Shown here: positions 6,312 through 12,293 of the stretch, piece after piece
Layout of the letters: each line of letters begins with the position of its first letter
Numbering within the stretch: position 1 is the first letter of the stretch
DNA from: Desulfosarcina sp.
GTDB taxonomy: Bacteria > Desulfobacterota > Desulfobacteria > Desulfobacterales > Desulfosarcinaceae
DNA: 12,293 nt
Reading direction: 5' to 3'
Assembly (NCBI GenBank): GCA_030642405.1
Contig: DAOWNV010000051.1
Span: 1-12,293, forward strand
The notes under the pieces: model-generated
What the model saw: the letters and a program-made list of their open reading frames with translations, nothing else
Databases searched by the model: none
What the model was told of the DNA's origin: nothing
Translations under genes and position numbers: made by a program

Positions 6312-7621
6312 GCTTCCTCCTTAATATTCAAGTCACTCGCATAGGAGGCTGGAAGGGTCTTATGGGCCTTCACCCCCATAGCGACGAGCTGCTCTGCACG
6401 CCGGACCAGGTTCCCTCGTCCTGTAGTAAGGCGATCCCGAGCTGTTTGGTAGGCTTCTTTTGCTCGATCCAATTGCCTGCCAACCTCCTCCAACGATTCG
6501 ACAAAGCCGACAAATTTATCGTAAAGTCCCCCTGCCTGGCGGGCAATTTTCAAAGCATTTTCATTCTGGTCCACGTTCCGCCAAATATTTTCAATGGTTC
6601 GCAGGGTAACCAGCAGCGTGGATGGTGATACAAGAATCACATTTTTTTCAAAAGCTTCTGTAAAAAGAGACCGGTCGTGTTCCAGCGCCGTGAAAAAGGC
6701 CGCTTCAACAGGTACAAACATAAGAACAAAATCAAGGGTACGGACACCATCCAGGTCTTCATATTGCTTTTTGCTCAAACCGTTGACGTGATTTCTCAAA
6801 GAGGTTAAATGCTCTTTCATCGCTAATTTGCGGACTCTTTCATCGTCGGCCGAGTGGAAGCGTTCATAGGCAGTAAGGGAAACCTTGGCATCGACGATCA
6901 CATCCCTTCCTTCGGGTAACCGGACCACTACGTCGGGCTGGTAACGCCTGCCGCAAGCATCTGAAAAACTCACTTGAGTCTCGTAGTTCCGTCCTTTCTC
7001 CAAGCCCGACGTTTCCATGATTCTCTCCAGGATCACTTCACCCCAGCCGCCCATGGTTTTCACATCCCCTTTCAGAGCATTGGTCAGGTTCAGAGCGTCC
7101 TCGCCGATTCTTTCGTTCAAATGTTTCAGTTGGTTGATTTCACCTTGTAAAGCCATGCGATCCCGTGACTCTTTGTCGTAAACATCCTCGACCTTTTTCC
7201 TGAAGCCGTTTAGCTGCTCTCTCAATGGATTGATCAGCCCCGCCATCTGAAGGCGGCTTTGGTCGGAAAAGTGTTGCCCTTTCTCTTCTAAGATTCGCTG
7301 AGCCAAAACCTGAAACTCGTTTGTCATTCTCTTCCTGGCATCGTTGAGCAAATCAATTTTTTCTTGGGTTTGTCGACGTTCAGCAACCAGCTCCGTATCC
7401 ACTTGTGAAAGCCGCTTTTCCAGGGTCAGGTTCTTAGCAGCAAGAAGAGCAATCTCTTCCCGACTGCTTTTCAGATCCTGCTCCATTATTTTTGAGAAAT
7501 GGGTTTTGCCGGCAAGCTCTGTCTTCAACCGGACTCGGGACACAAGCAAGGTAATGATGGCTACCAACAGCAAAACGGTAATTCCACCACCCACTACATA
7601 AACAATCTGAATTTCCGTCAT
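6287..7621 (-). CDS. rmuC: RmuC-like putative recombination-limiting nuclease
   Basis: A 444-residue protein of the RmuC family (PF02646), named after the E. coli locus that limits inversion recombination at short inverted repeats; a nuclease activity is proposed but poorly characterised. The N-terminus is a single membrane anchor (IVYVVGGGITVLLLVAIITL), followed by a long coiled coil of K/E/Q-rich heptads (about residues 30-180). The RmuC core follows (KTMGGWGEVILERIMETSGL, YQPDVVVRLPEGRDVIVDAK, VLMFVPVEAAFFTAL). The VDAK and FVPVEAAF segments match the PD-(D/E)xK-like core of the family. I chose ATG 7621, behind AGGA with 6-base spacing; an ATG at 7648 adds nine residues but has no ribosome site. 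A 102-bp gap separates it from the sensor-kinase gene, and its 3' end overlaps the cupin gene. Confidence 0.92.
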   Translation of the reverse strand: MTEIQIVYVVGGGITVLLLVAIITLLVSRVRLKTELAGKTHFSKIMEQDLKSSREEIALLAAKNLTLEKRLSQVDTELVAERRQTQEKIDLLNDARKRMTNEFQVLAQRILEEKGQHFSDQSRLQMAGLINPLREQLNGFRKKVEDVYDKESRDRMALQGEINQLKHLNERIGEDALNLTNALKGDVKTMGGWGEVILERIMETSGLEKGRNYETQVSFSDACGRRYQPDVVVRLPEGRDVIVDAKVSLTAYERFHSADDERVRKLAMKEHLTSLRNHVNGLSKKQYEDLDGVRTLDFVLMFVPVEAAFFTALEHDRSLFTEAFEKNVILVSPSTLLVTLRTIENIWRNVDQNENALKIARQAGGLYDKFVGFVESLEEVGRQLDRAKEAYQTARDRLTTGRGNLVRRAEQLVAMGVKAHKTLPASYASDLNIKEEACLKKQND

Positions 7622-7723
7622 TGGATATCCTGTGCCGCCTGTGATCATTACAAATGAGAAAAAACCGAAAAAAGGCCACTGTAATTTAGGATCGTGAACT
7701 TTCTTTTGTCCCCAATCCTTAGG

Positions 7724-9148
7724 TCAGCTTTGCAGCGGTGGAAAAATTGGCAAACTCAAGGTAAAGATGCTTCCTTTCCCGATAGTGCTCTCAACGTCAA
7801 CGTCCCCACCGTGGCCTCGGGCGATCGCCCTGGCCAAACTCAACCCAAGCCCTGAACCGCCCGTCGCTCTGCTCTGATCGCATCTAAAGAACCGATTGAA
7901 AACTTTAGGAAGATCTTGGTCACTGATCCCGACACCGTTATCCTTGACGATAACATGAATCTTTTCGGTATTTTCTTTATCATGAAAAACACGGATGTCA
8001 ATCTTTCCAGGAGCCGAAGTATATTTGATGGCGTTGTCGATAAGATTGGCAATGGCCCGCTGCAGCAATTTTAAGTCCCCTTCCAATATCAGGCGATCCG
8101 GTACCTCACAGATCATTAAAAGCCCTTTGTCTTCAGCCAGAGGGCTGAACAGGGCCACAGCACGACGAATTTCCTCTGAAATGTTCACTTTAATGATCTT
8201 CAGATCTCCAGCACCGGCATCGGTTTTGGAAATCATCAACATGGTATTGATCATGTCAAGCAGCCTGTCGCACTCTTCGATGGAATTGGCCGCCAATTGT
8301 TCATCAGTCGCACCGGTTGTTCCGGAAAGGCTGAGTTCCGCCAGCCCCCGAATCCGCGCCACAGGACTTTTCAGATCATGGGCTATATTGTCACTCATTT
8401 CACGAATCCCGGTAACCAGCTTTTCTATTCGATCCAGCATCTGGTTGAAGGTTACCGCAAGCCGATCCACCTCTTCATGGCGAGCTGGAACAGGGACCCG
8501 TCGACTCAGGTCGGTTTCCGATATCTGCCGTGCTGTCCTGGTAACAGCTTCCACACCGGAAAGAGCTCGCCTGGCCATAAACCATCCCACCAGAACAGCG
8601 GTCAAAAAGAACACGAACATAGTAAGAAGGAATATCTTTTTGAAAATACCAATAAAGGCTGTATCATTCTCCATCGTATAGCCCAACTGAACAACCACGC
8701 CTCTGCCGATTATGCCGTAAACGATACGAACACGATCCGCCCGGCCTGGAAGAGTGAGGGTTTCGTATACATTAGAACCGCCTTCGACAAGCCTTCCCAC
8801 TGCATCCCGGTTAATCCCGATTTGATGCCAATAGGACATGTTTGAAGAGGAAAACGCCACGCCACTGGCATACAAAAGACGCAAAAAGATTTTCTTCTCA
8901 CCCGCAGCCTGGGATTCTGCTAATGCAGCGGCTTTAACATCCTCGATTCCCTGTAGGTTATAAATCGCCTCAAACTCAGATATTTTTTCGGCAAGACTAT
9001 TGTCCAACCGTTGCATCAGATTGTTAGTAATGAACACATAGAAGAAAAAAAAAGCCAGGCAAAACAACAAGGAAAAGATGACTCCATACCACAAGGTTAG
9101 CCGAAAGGAGAGGGTCCTGAGAAAACTAAACCTGTTGACGGAGGACAT
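7724..9148 (-). CDS. Membrane sensor histidine kinase (HAMP-HisKA-HATPase)
   Basis: A 474-residue orthodox sensor kinase. It has TM1 at about 19-41, a periplasmic sensor region of about 125 residues with no recognised domain, TM2 at about 170-190, and a HAMP linker (RRALSGVEAVTRTARQIS...). HisKA carries the phospho-acceptor H257 in NIAHDLKSPVARIRG. The HATPase domain shows the N box (NLIDNAIKY, from 368), G1 (DNGVGI, 403-408), an F box (FNRFFR) and G2 (GGSGLGLSLAR). The overall plan resembles CusS/QseC-type kinases, but the stimulus is not evident; no Cys/His/Met-rich metal site stands out in the periplasmic part. The ATG at 9148 overlaps the response-regulator gene by 23 bp and has GAGGGGTGGGG upstream, so the pair is translationally coupled. 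Confidence 0.93.
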   Translation of the reverse strand: MSSVNRFSFLRTLSFRLTLWYGVIFSLLFCLAFFFFYVFITNNLMQRLDNSLAEKISEFEAIYNLQGIEDVKAAALAESQAAGEKKIFLRLLYASGVAFSSSNMSYWHQIGINRDAVGRLVEGGSNVYETLTLPGRADRVRIVYGIIGRGVVVQLGYTMENDTAFIGIFKKIFLLTMFVFFLTAVLVGWFMARRALSGVEAVTRTARQISETDLSRRVPVPARHEEVDRLAVTFNQMLDRIEKLVTGIREMSDNIAHDLKSPVARIRGLAELSLSGTTGATDEQLAANSIEECDRLLDMINTMLMISKTDAGAGDLKIIKVNISEEIRRAVALFSPLAEDKGLLMICEVPDRLILEGDLKLLQRAIANLIDNAIKYTSAPGKIDIRVFHDKENTEKIHVIVKDNGVGISDQDLPKVFNRFFRCDQSRATGGSGLGLSLARAIARGHGGDVDVESTIGKGSIFTLSLPIFPPLQS

Positions 9149-9803
9149 ACCCCACCCCTCTAACGGTATGGATCAGTTTTTCGGAGAACCCCTTGTCAAC
9201 CTTGTCCCGAAGCCTGCAAATGCGCGCTTCCACGACATTGGTCTGAGGATCAAAATGGTAATCCCAGACATGTTCCATAATCATTGTCTTGGACACTACA
9301 CGGCCCGCATTTCGCATTAGATACTCCAACAAAGAGTATTCCAGCGGCTGCAACTCTATTTCCCCACCCTCGCGGCGAACCTCCCGGGACAACAGATCGA
9401 TAGTCAGATCTCCGCAGGAAAGCCTCGTGGGCTCCTTGGCACCACTGGCACGACGAATCAATGCCTGAACCCGCGCAAGCAGTTCAGAAAAAGCAAAGGG
9501 TTTGCTCAAGTAGTCGTCGCCACCGGTCTGAAGGCCTTTGACCCGGTCATCAATGGACCCTTTGGCACTCAGGATAATCACCGGGGTCATCACCTTTTCC
9601 CTGCGCATTCTTCCAATGAGTGATAGGCCGTCCAGCCCGGGAAGCATGATATCCACAATCGCCGCATCGTATGGCTCGGTGAGGCCAAGTTCCAGACCTG
9701 CATTTCCATCCGGAGCATGATCCACAGCAAATCCTTCAGCTTTAAGCCCTTTTTTTATAAATGAGGCGATTTTTTCGTCGTCTTCTACCAATAATAGTCG
9801 CAT
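9126..9803 (-). CDS. OmpR/PhoB-family response regulator
   Basis: A 225-residue DNA-binding response regulator, the likely partner of the downstream kinase. The receiver domain shows the acidic pair E7-D8-D9, the phosphorylation site D51 (AIVDIMLPGLDG), S79 and K101 (LSKPFAF). The C-terminal winged-helix domain (about 127-223) ends in the usual TVRGVGYVLR, with the recognition region around WDYHFDPQTNVVEARICRL. That makes it a member of the OmpR/CusR/QseB group; which member cannot be told. ATG 9803 begins the canonical RLLLVEDD, with only a weak GGA ribosome site. It is the first gene of a minus-strand series (regulator, kinase, rmuC-like, cupin, trkA) behind a good promoter. Confidence 0.94.
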   Translation of the reverse strand: MRLLLVEDDEKIASFIKKGLKAEGFAVDHAPDGNAGLELGLTEPYDAAIVDIMLPGLDGLSLIGRMRREKVMTPVIILSAKGSIDDRVKGLQTGGDDYLSKPFAFSELLARVQALIRRASGAKEPTRLSCGDLTIDLLSREVRREGGEIELQPLEYSLLEYLMRNAGRVVSKTMIMEHVWDYHFDPQTNVVEARICRLRDKVDKGFSEKLIHTVRGVGYVLRQQV

Positions 9804-9840
9804 TGTTTATTCCGGTTGTTGTGAGTCTTATTACGCTGCA

Positions 9841-9869
9841 ATTATAATTCGGTCCCAGTGGCTTGGCAA
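9841..9869 (-). promoter_or_regulatory. Sigma-70 promoter for the two-component operon
   Basis: On the minus strand the -35 is TTGCCA (9869-9864), the spacer is 17 bases and the -10 is a perfect TATAAT (9846-9841). The predicted transcript starts near 9834, giving a leader of about 30 bases before the regulator ATG at 9803. The match to the consensus is 11 of 12 positions with ideal spacing. Confidence 0.7.
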
Positions 9870-9899
9870 GTATACGATGACAAATGGATAAACAAAAAG

Positions 9900-9938
9900 G
9901 AATAATAGGGTTATTCTATTATGGATAGGCAATTGCCT
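9900..9938. promoter_or_regulatory. Dyad cluster, candidate operator of the divergent region
   Basis: Three perfect inverted repeats lie close together between the regulator gene and the yqeY-like gene: GAATAA-N5-TTATTC (9900-9905/9911-9916), ATAATAG-N7-CTATTAT (9902-9908/9916-9922) and the 12-bp palindrome AGGCAATTGCCT (9927-9938). They sit about 30-70 bases upstream of the regulator's -35. A TTGACA on the plus strand begins at the end of the 12-bp palindrome (9938-9943), but no good -10 follows it. Binding by the encoded regulator is a guess: OmpR-family sites are more often direct repeats. Confidence 0.35.
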
Positions 9939-10069
9939 TGACAAAACTTAATTGCATTGAAAAAGTGAGGGAGCATTGAATTGAGTGTTTATGCACCTAA
10001 ACCCATCGGCCTGTTCAAGCAAGATGCAAGAAATCATCTGTCATGGAATACTTGCTCAAGGATAATACA

Positions 10070-10474
10070 ATGAACTTACAAGATAAACTGAAAACAGATC
10101 TGAAATCCGCCATGAAGGAAAAAAACATTACCAAAAAAGATGCACTTCGCGTTATTCTGGGAGAAATGGCGCGTTCGGATAAAAAACAATTTACGGATGA
10201 TGAAATCATCCTGATTTTAAAAAAACTGATTAAATCGGAAAAGGAGATGCTGGAAAAAAGCGGCCGGGGAGAAACATCCCCTTTTATCGACACTATTGAA
10301 GCCTATCTTCCTCAAATGGCATCTGAAGATGAAATCAGGGATTGGATCGTCTCTAACATCGATTTTTCATCCTACAAGAACAAAATGCAGGCCATGGGCC
10401 CCATCATGGCCAACTTCGGTTCCTCGGCCGACGGCAATATTGTTAAAGCGATTTTGCAAAAAGTAGCTACATAG
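10070..10474 (+). CDS. yqeY: GatB/YqeY domain protein
   Basis: A 134-residue soluble helical protein of the YqeY family, related to the C-terminal tRNA-binding tail domain of the amidotransferase subunit GatB; the cellular role of stand-alone members is unsettled. Family features are the opening MNLQDKLKTDLKSAMKEKN, the EAYLPQMASEDEI segment, and the end MGPIMANFGSSADGNIVKAI. ATG 10070 lies 7 bases behind AAGGA (10058-10062); an ATG at 10043 has no ribosome site. The protein is a little shorter than the usual ~147 residues, mainly in the first half. Its stop codon TAG is the first three bases of a MITE-like element, yet the C-terminus looks complete. Confidence 0.88.
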   Translation: MNLQDKLKTDLKSAMKEKNITKKDALRVILGEMARSDKKQFTDDEIILILKKLIKSEKEMLEKSGRGETSPFIDTIEAYLPQMASEDEIRDWIVSNIDFSSYKNKMQAMGPIMANFGSSADGNIVKAILQKVAT

Positions 10475-10616
10475 TGTCCGTCCAGAAATGAGGAATTTTG
10501 GTCGAGATCAAGGCGTGCGAAAAATTTTACCGGAGGCATATAGTTGATATTTCGAGGATAAAATTTTGAGCGCAACACAGATATCGGGCAAAATAACCAT
10601 TTATGGATGGGCACTA
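10472..10616. repeat. MITE-like palindromic element, 145 bp
   Basis: The ends are 19-bp imperfect inverted repeats (10472-10490 against 10598-10616, 16 of 19 matching), each beginning TAGTG. The symmetry continues inward: 10495-10508 pairs with 10581-10594 (11 of 14), and AAAATTTTA (10521-10529) pairs perfectly with 10559-10567, leaving an apical loop of about 29 bases. The outermost TA at each end could be a TA target duplication as made by IS630/Tc1-type transposases. No coding capacity is present. The TAG at each end is the stop codon of the flanking gene, and the transcribed hairpin could act as a bidirectional terminator. Confidence 0.75.
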
Positions 10617-11870
10617 CATAAGGATTCCCACCACAGCACCAGTCATGCATGTGGCCAGGGTGCCGGCCACAACGGACCGTAATCCCAAAGAGACGATTTC
10701 ACTTCGACGACCCGGGGCCATGGTCCCCAGGCCTCCAATCATGATTCCAAGGCTCCCTGGGTTGGCAAATCCGCACATGGCATAGGTCATAATCAGGGTG
10801 CTGTGATCACCCAACGCTTCCGGAGAGAGTCGGCTGAGTTCCAGATAGGCTAAAAACTCGTTGAGAACGGTCTTTATTCCCATAAGACCTCCGGCCACGG
10901 AACATTCTGACCATGGCACCCCCATAAGCCAAACCAAGGGCGCCATCACTCCTCCCAACACCCGCTCAAGGGTAATGGTCCGGCCACCGACGTGAGGGAA
11001 TATGCCTAACAATGTATTCACCAGATGAACCAGTGCAACCAGAACCACGAGCATAGCAATGATATTGATCAACAAATCAACACCCTGGAGTGTACCTCGC
11101 GTAATGGCATCCATAGCGCCGGAATCCGGTTGATCAACTGTGAGTTCACCTCCGGTCGGCGATTCGGTTTCAGGAACCATTACCTTAGCTACGGTTACTG
11201 CAGCCGGTACACTGATCACGGAGGCTATAAGGATGTGCCCCATCACGCCGGGGATCGCCTCTTTGAGGATACTCGCATACAGCACCATCACCGTACCGGC
11301 GATGGTGGCCATCCCTACCGTCATCAATGTAAACAGCTCGCTTCGGGTCATTTTTTCCACATAGGGTCTAACAAACAGAGGAGACTCCACCATGCCCACG
11401 AAAACATTGGCCGATACGCCAAGGCCTTCGGCACCTCCAAGGCCCATGGTTTTCCGCAGGCACCAGGAAAAAAAACGGACAACCCAGGGAAGAACGCGCC
11501 AATGGAAAAGCAGTGCCGACAAGGCGCTGATAATGAGAACCAGGGGCAGCGCCCGAAACGCAAGAATGAATGCAGCACCCGGATAGGATTCTGCAAAAGG
11601 GAGTTTAGCGCCCCCGAGATACCCGAAAACAAAGGATGTGCCGGCTGTGGTCGCAGCCTCCAGGGCCATGACTATCGCGTTCAAAAAGAGGCAAAATTGT
11701 CTGAAGACAGGTATTTTTAGAAGGACCAGGCCGAGTATGAACTGCACCCCTATTCCCACGCAGACCCTTTTTATGGACACCTGCTTTCGGTTTTCTCCCA
11801 TCCACCAGGCCAGGAGAAGAAACGTCACCACTCCGGCGATCCCTTGAAGAATCATTGATACTTTATCCAT
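10614..11870 (-). CDS. Concentrative (Na+/H+-coupled) nucleoside transporter
   Basis: A 418-residue inner-membrane protein of the CNT (NupC/SLC28) family that imports nucleosides with a cation gradient. The three family domains are visible. First is an N-terminal pair of helices (residues ~6-50). Next comes the gate domain with GLGVSANVFVGMVESPLFVRPY and the following MTRSELFTLMTVGMATIAGTVMVLY. Last is the C-terminal core with KTVLNEFLAYLELS and MCGFANPGSLGIMIGGLGTM, ending RSEIVSLGLRSVVAGTLA. The ESP and NEF motifs correspond to substrate- and cation-site positions. The nucleoside specificity cannot be told. ATG 11870 overlaps the stop of the small upstream gene by 8 bp, indicating coupling. 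The TAG stop lies in the right terminal repeat of the MITE-like element, but the C-terminus appears full length. Confidence 0.92.
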   Translation of the reverse strand: MDKVSMILQGIAGVVTFLLLAWWMGENRKQVSIKRVCVGIGVQFILGLVLLKIPVFRQFCLFLNAIVMALEAATTAGTSFVFGYLGGAKLPFAESYPGAAFILAFRALPLVLIISALSALLFHWRVLPWVVRFFSWCLRKTMGLGGAEGLGVSANVFVGMVESPLFVRPYVEKMTRSELFTLMTVGMATIAGTVMVLYASILKEAIPGVMGHILIASVISVPAAVTVAKVMVPETESPTGGELTVDQPDSGAMDAITRGTLQGVDLLINIIAMLVVLVALVHLVNTLLGIFPHVGGRTITLERVLGGVMAPLVWLMGVPWSECSVAGGLMGIKTVLNEFLAYLELSRLSPEALGDHSTLIMTYAMCGFANPGSLGIMIGGLGTMAPGRRSEIVSLGLRSVVAGTLATCMTGAVVGILM

Positions 11871-12120
11871 CGTCTTTAATCACAACTTTAGCTATTTCGA
11901 TATCATAAGCCCTGTTGGGATCGAAGGTTCCCCGGTTTTTGTATAGTACCTGAGCCTGCAAAATGGCGGTATGGGGAATCCATCCATGTTCGTTCCAGAT
12001 GCCGGAGTCATCCTCGTTTCTAATTCTAAACTCAACTTCGCCCCCCTTTTCACGCACATACATGCGTATACGCTTGTTTTCCGGATTCGGATAATAATAG
12101 ATTCCCACTTTGTCTTTCAT
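11863..12120 (-). CDS. Conserved-looking 85-residue protein, function unknown
   Basis: A short soluble protein starting MKDKVGIYYYPNPENKRIRM and continuing with alternating-strand character (YVREKGGEVEFRIRNEDDSGIW, then NEHGWIPHTAILQAQVLY), ending AKVVIKDDG. It has no signal peptide, no membrane segment and no cysteine. I have the impression of similar small hypothetical proteins in Desulfobacterales but cannot name a domain. I chose ATG 12120 (AGGTGA just upstream); a TTG at 12141 would add seven residues. The 8-bp overlap with the nucleoside transporter gene and the good composition support it as a real gene, possibly an accessory to the transporter or nucleotide-related, which is inference only. 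Confidence 0.75.
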   Translation of the reverse strand: MKDKVGIYYYPNPENKRIRMYVREKGGEVEFRIRNEDDSGIWNEHGWIPHTAILQAQVLYKNRGTFDPNRAYDIEIAKVVIKDDG

Positions 12121-12184
12121 TTCACCTGTTATCCTTTGCAATGATTGTTAAAATTCGAGCGCATCCCGTTTGATTGCGTACCAT

Positions 12185-12214
12185 AGTATAGCGTACTAAC
12201 GAATATTTTATCAA
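12185..12214 (-). promoter_or_regulatory. Candidate promoter of the small-protein/transporter operon
   Basis: On the minus strand TTGATA (12214-12209), an 18-base spacer and TATACT (12190-12185) each match the sigma-70 consensus at 5 of 6 positions. A transcript would begin near 12178, about 58 bases before the ATG at 12120. Confidence 0.5.
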
Positions 12215-12256
12215 TTTCAAAGTTTTTTCTTTTCAGAAAGCCAATTCTAAGATAGA

Positions 12257-12293
12257 TTACTTCGCCAATCGATCTTCGTTAATGCCGACTGCC
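12257..12293 (-). CDS. Possible C-terminal tail of a further minus-strand gene
   Basis: The last 12 codons at the window edge read AVGINEDRLAK and then TAA (12259-12257) on the minus strand. The codons look ordinary for this genome, and a gene in the same direction just upstream of the 12185-12214 promoter would be unsurprising. However, another minus-strand frame is also open here and the stretch is too short to judge. No terminator hairpin is obvious between this stop and the promoter. Confidence 0.22.
   Translation of the reverse strand, partial: AVGINEDRLAK

Noticed and set aside
7649..7723. Terminator or promoter between sensor kinase and rmuC
   Set aside because: T-runs are present but no stable GC stem precedes them, and no -35/-10 pair with good spacing was found.
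7995..8681. Long plus-strand frame opposite the sensor kinase
   Set aside because: Low-complexity, Ser/Arg-rich translation; it is a shadow of the kinase gene's codon bias.
9938..9966. TTGACA as promoter for the yqeY-like gene
   Set aside because: The -35 is perfect, but the sequence at -10 spacing is AAAAGT; it is kept only as part of the dyad region.
11025..11720. Long plus-strand frame opposite the nucleoside transporter
   Set aside because: His/Gly/Arg-rich translation with no domain character; it is a shadow of the transporter gene.

Overview
The window reads as ordinary chromosome from a Gram-negative anaerobe, most likely a Desulfobacterota sulfate reducer of the Desulfosarcina/Desulfobacteraceae kind. 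That assignment is an inference from protein style and the presence of a short inverted-repeat element; no rRNA, tRNA or taxon-specific metabolic gene is present to settle it. I see no prophage, CRISPR array, full insertion sequence or RNA gene.

Layout. (1) 3-2454, plus strand: a 5'-truncated fusion kinase (APH-like domain plus P-loop domain) overlaps a tandem-domain universal stress protein. (2) About 2455-3084: a gene-poor stretch with decayed minus-strand reading frames, including the N-terminal stump of a YdcF/ElyC-like gene and a possibly intact 46-codon frame. It ends in a palindrome-rich leader in front of trkH. (3) 3085-4539, plus strand: the potassium channel subunit TrkH. (4) 9803 down to 4544, minus strand: a co-oriented series of OmpR-family response regulator, sensor kinase, RmuC-like protein, small cupin and trkA. 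trkA is split into two frames by a single extra base in a five-C run. It meets trkH tail to tail with 4 bp between stop codons. (5) 9804-10069: a divergent regulatory region with a near-consensus promoter for the response regulator and several dyads. (6) 10070-10474, plus strand: a GatB/YqeY protein. (7) 10472-10616: a 145-bp MITE-like palindromic element whose ends supply the stop codons of both flanking convergent genes. (8) 12120 down to 10614, minus strand: a small uncharacterised protein and a concentrative nucleoside transporter, overlapping by 8 bp behind a plausible sigma-70 promoter.

How they fit together. TrkH (pore) and TrkA (nucleotide-binding gating ring) make one potassium uptake system. 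TrkA lies at the end of a possible operon headed by a two-component system, and a universal stress protein lies on the other side of trkH. A combined envelope/osmotic and stress role is plausible, but this is an inference from position. The points most worth checking are the trkA frameshift (error, mutation or +1 recoding at CCC-C), the MITE that supplies two stop codons, and the gene graveyard before trkH.
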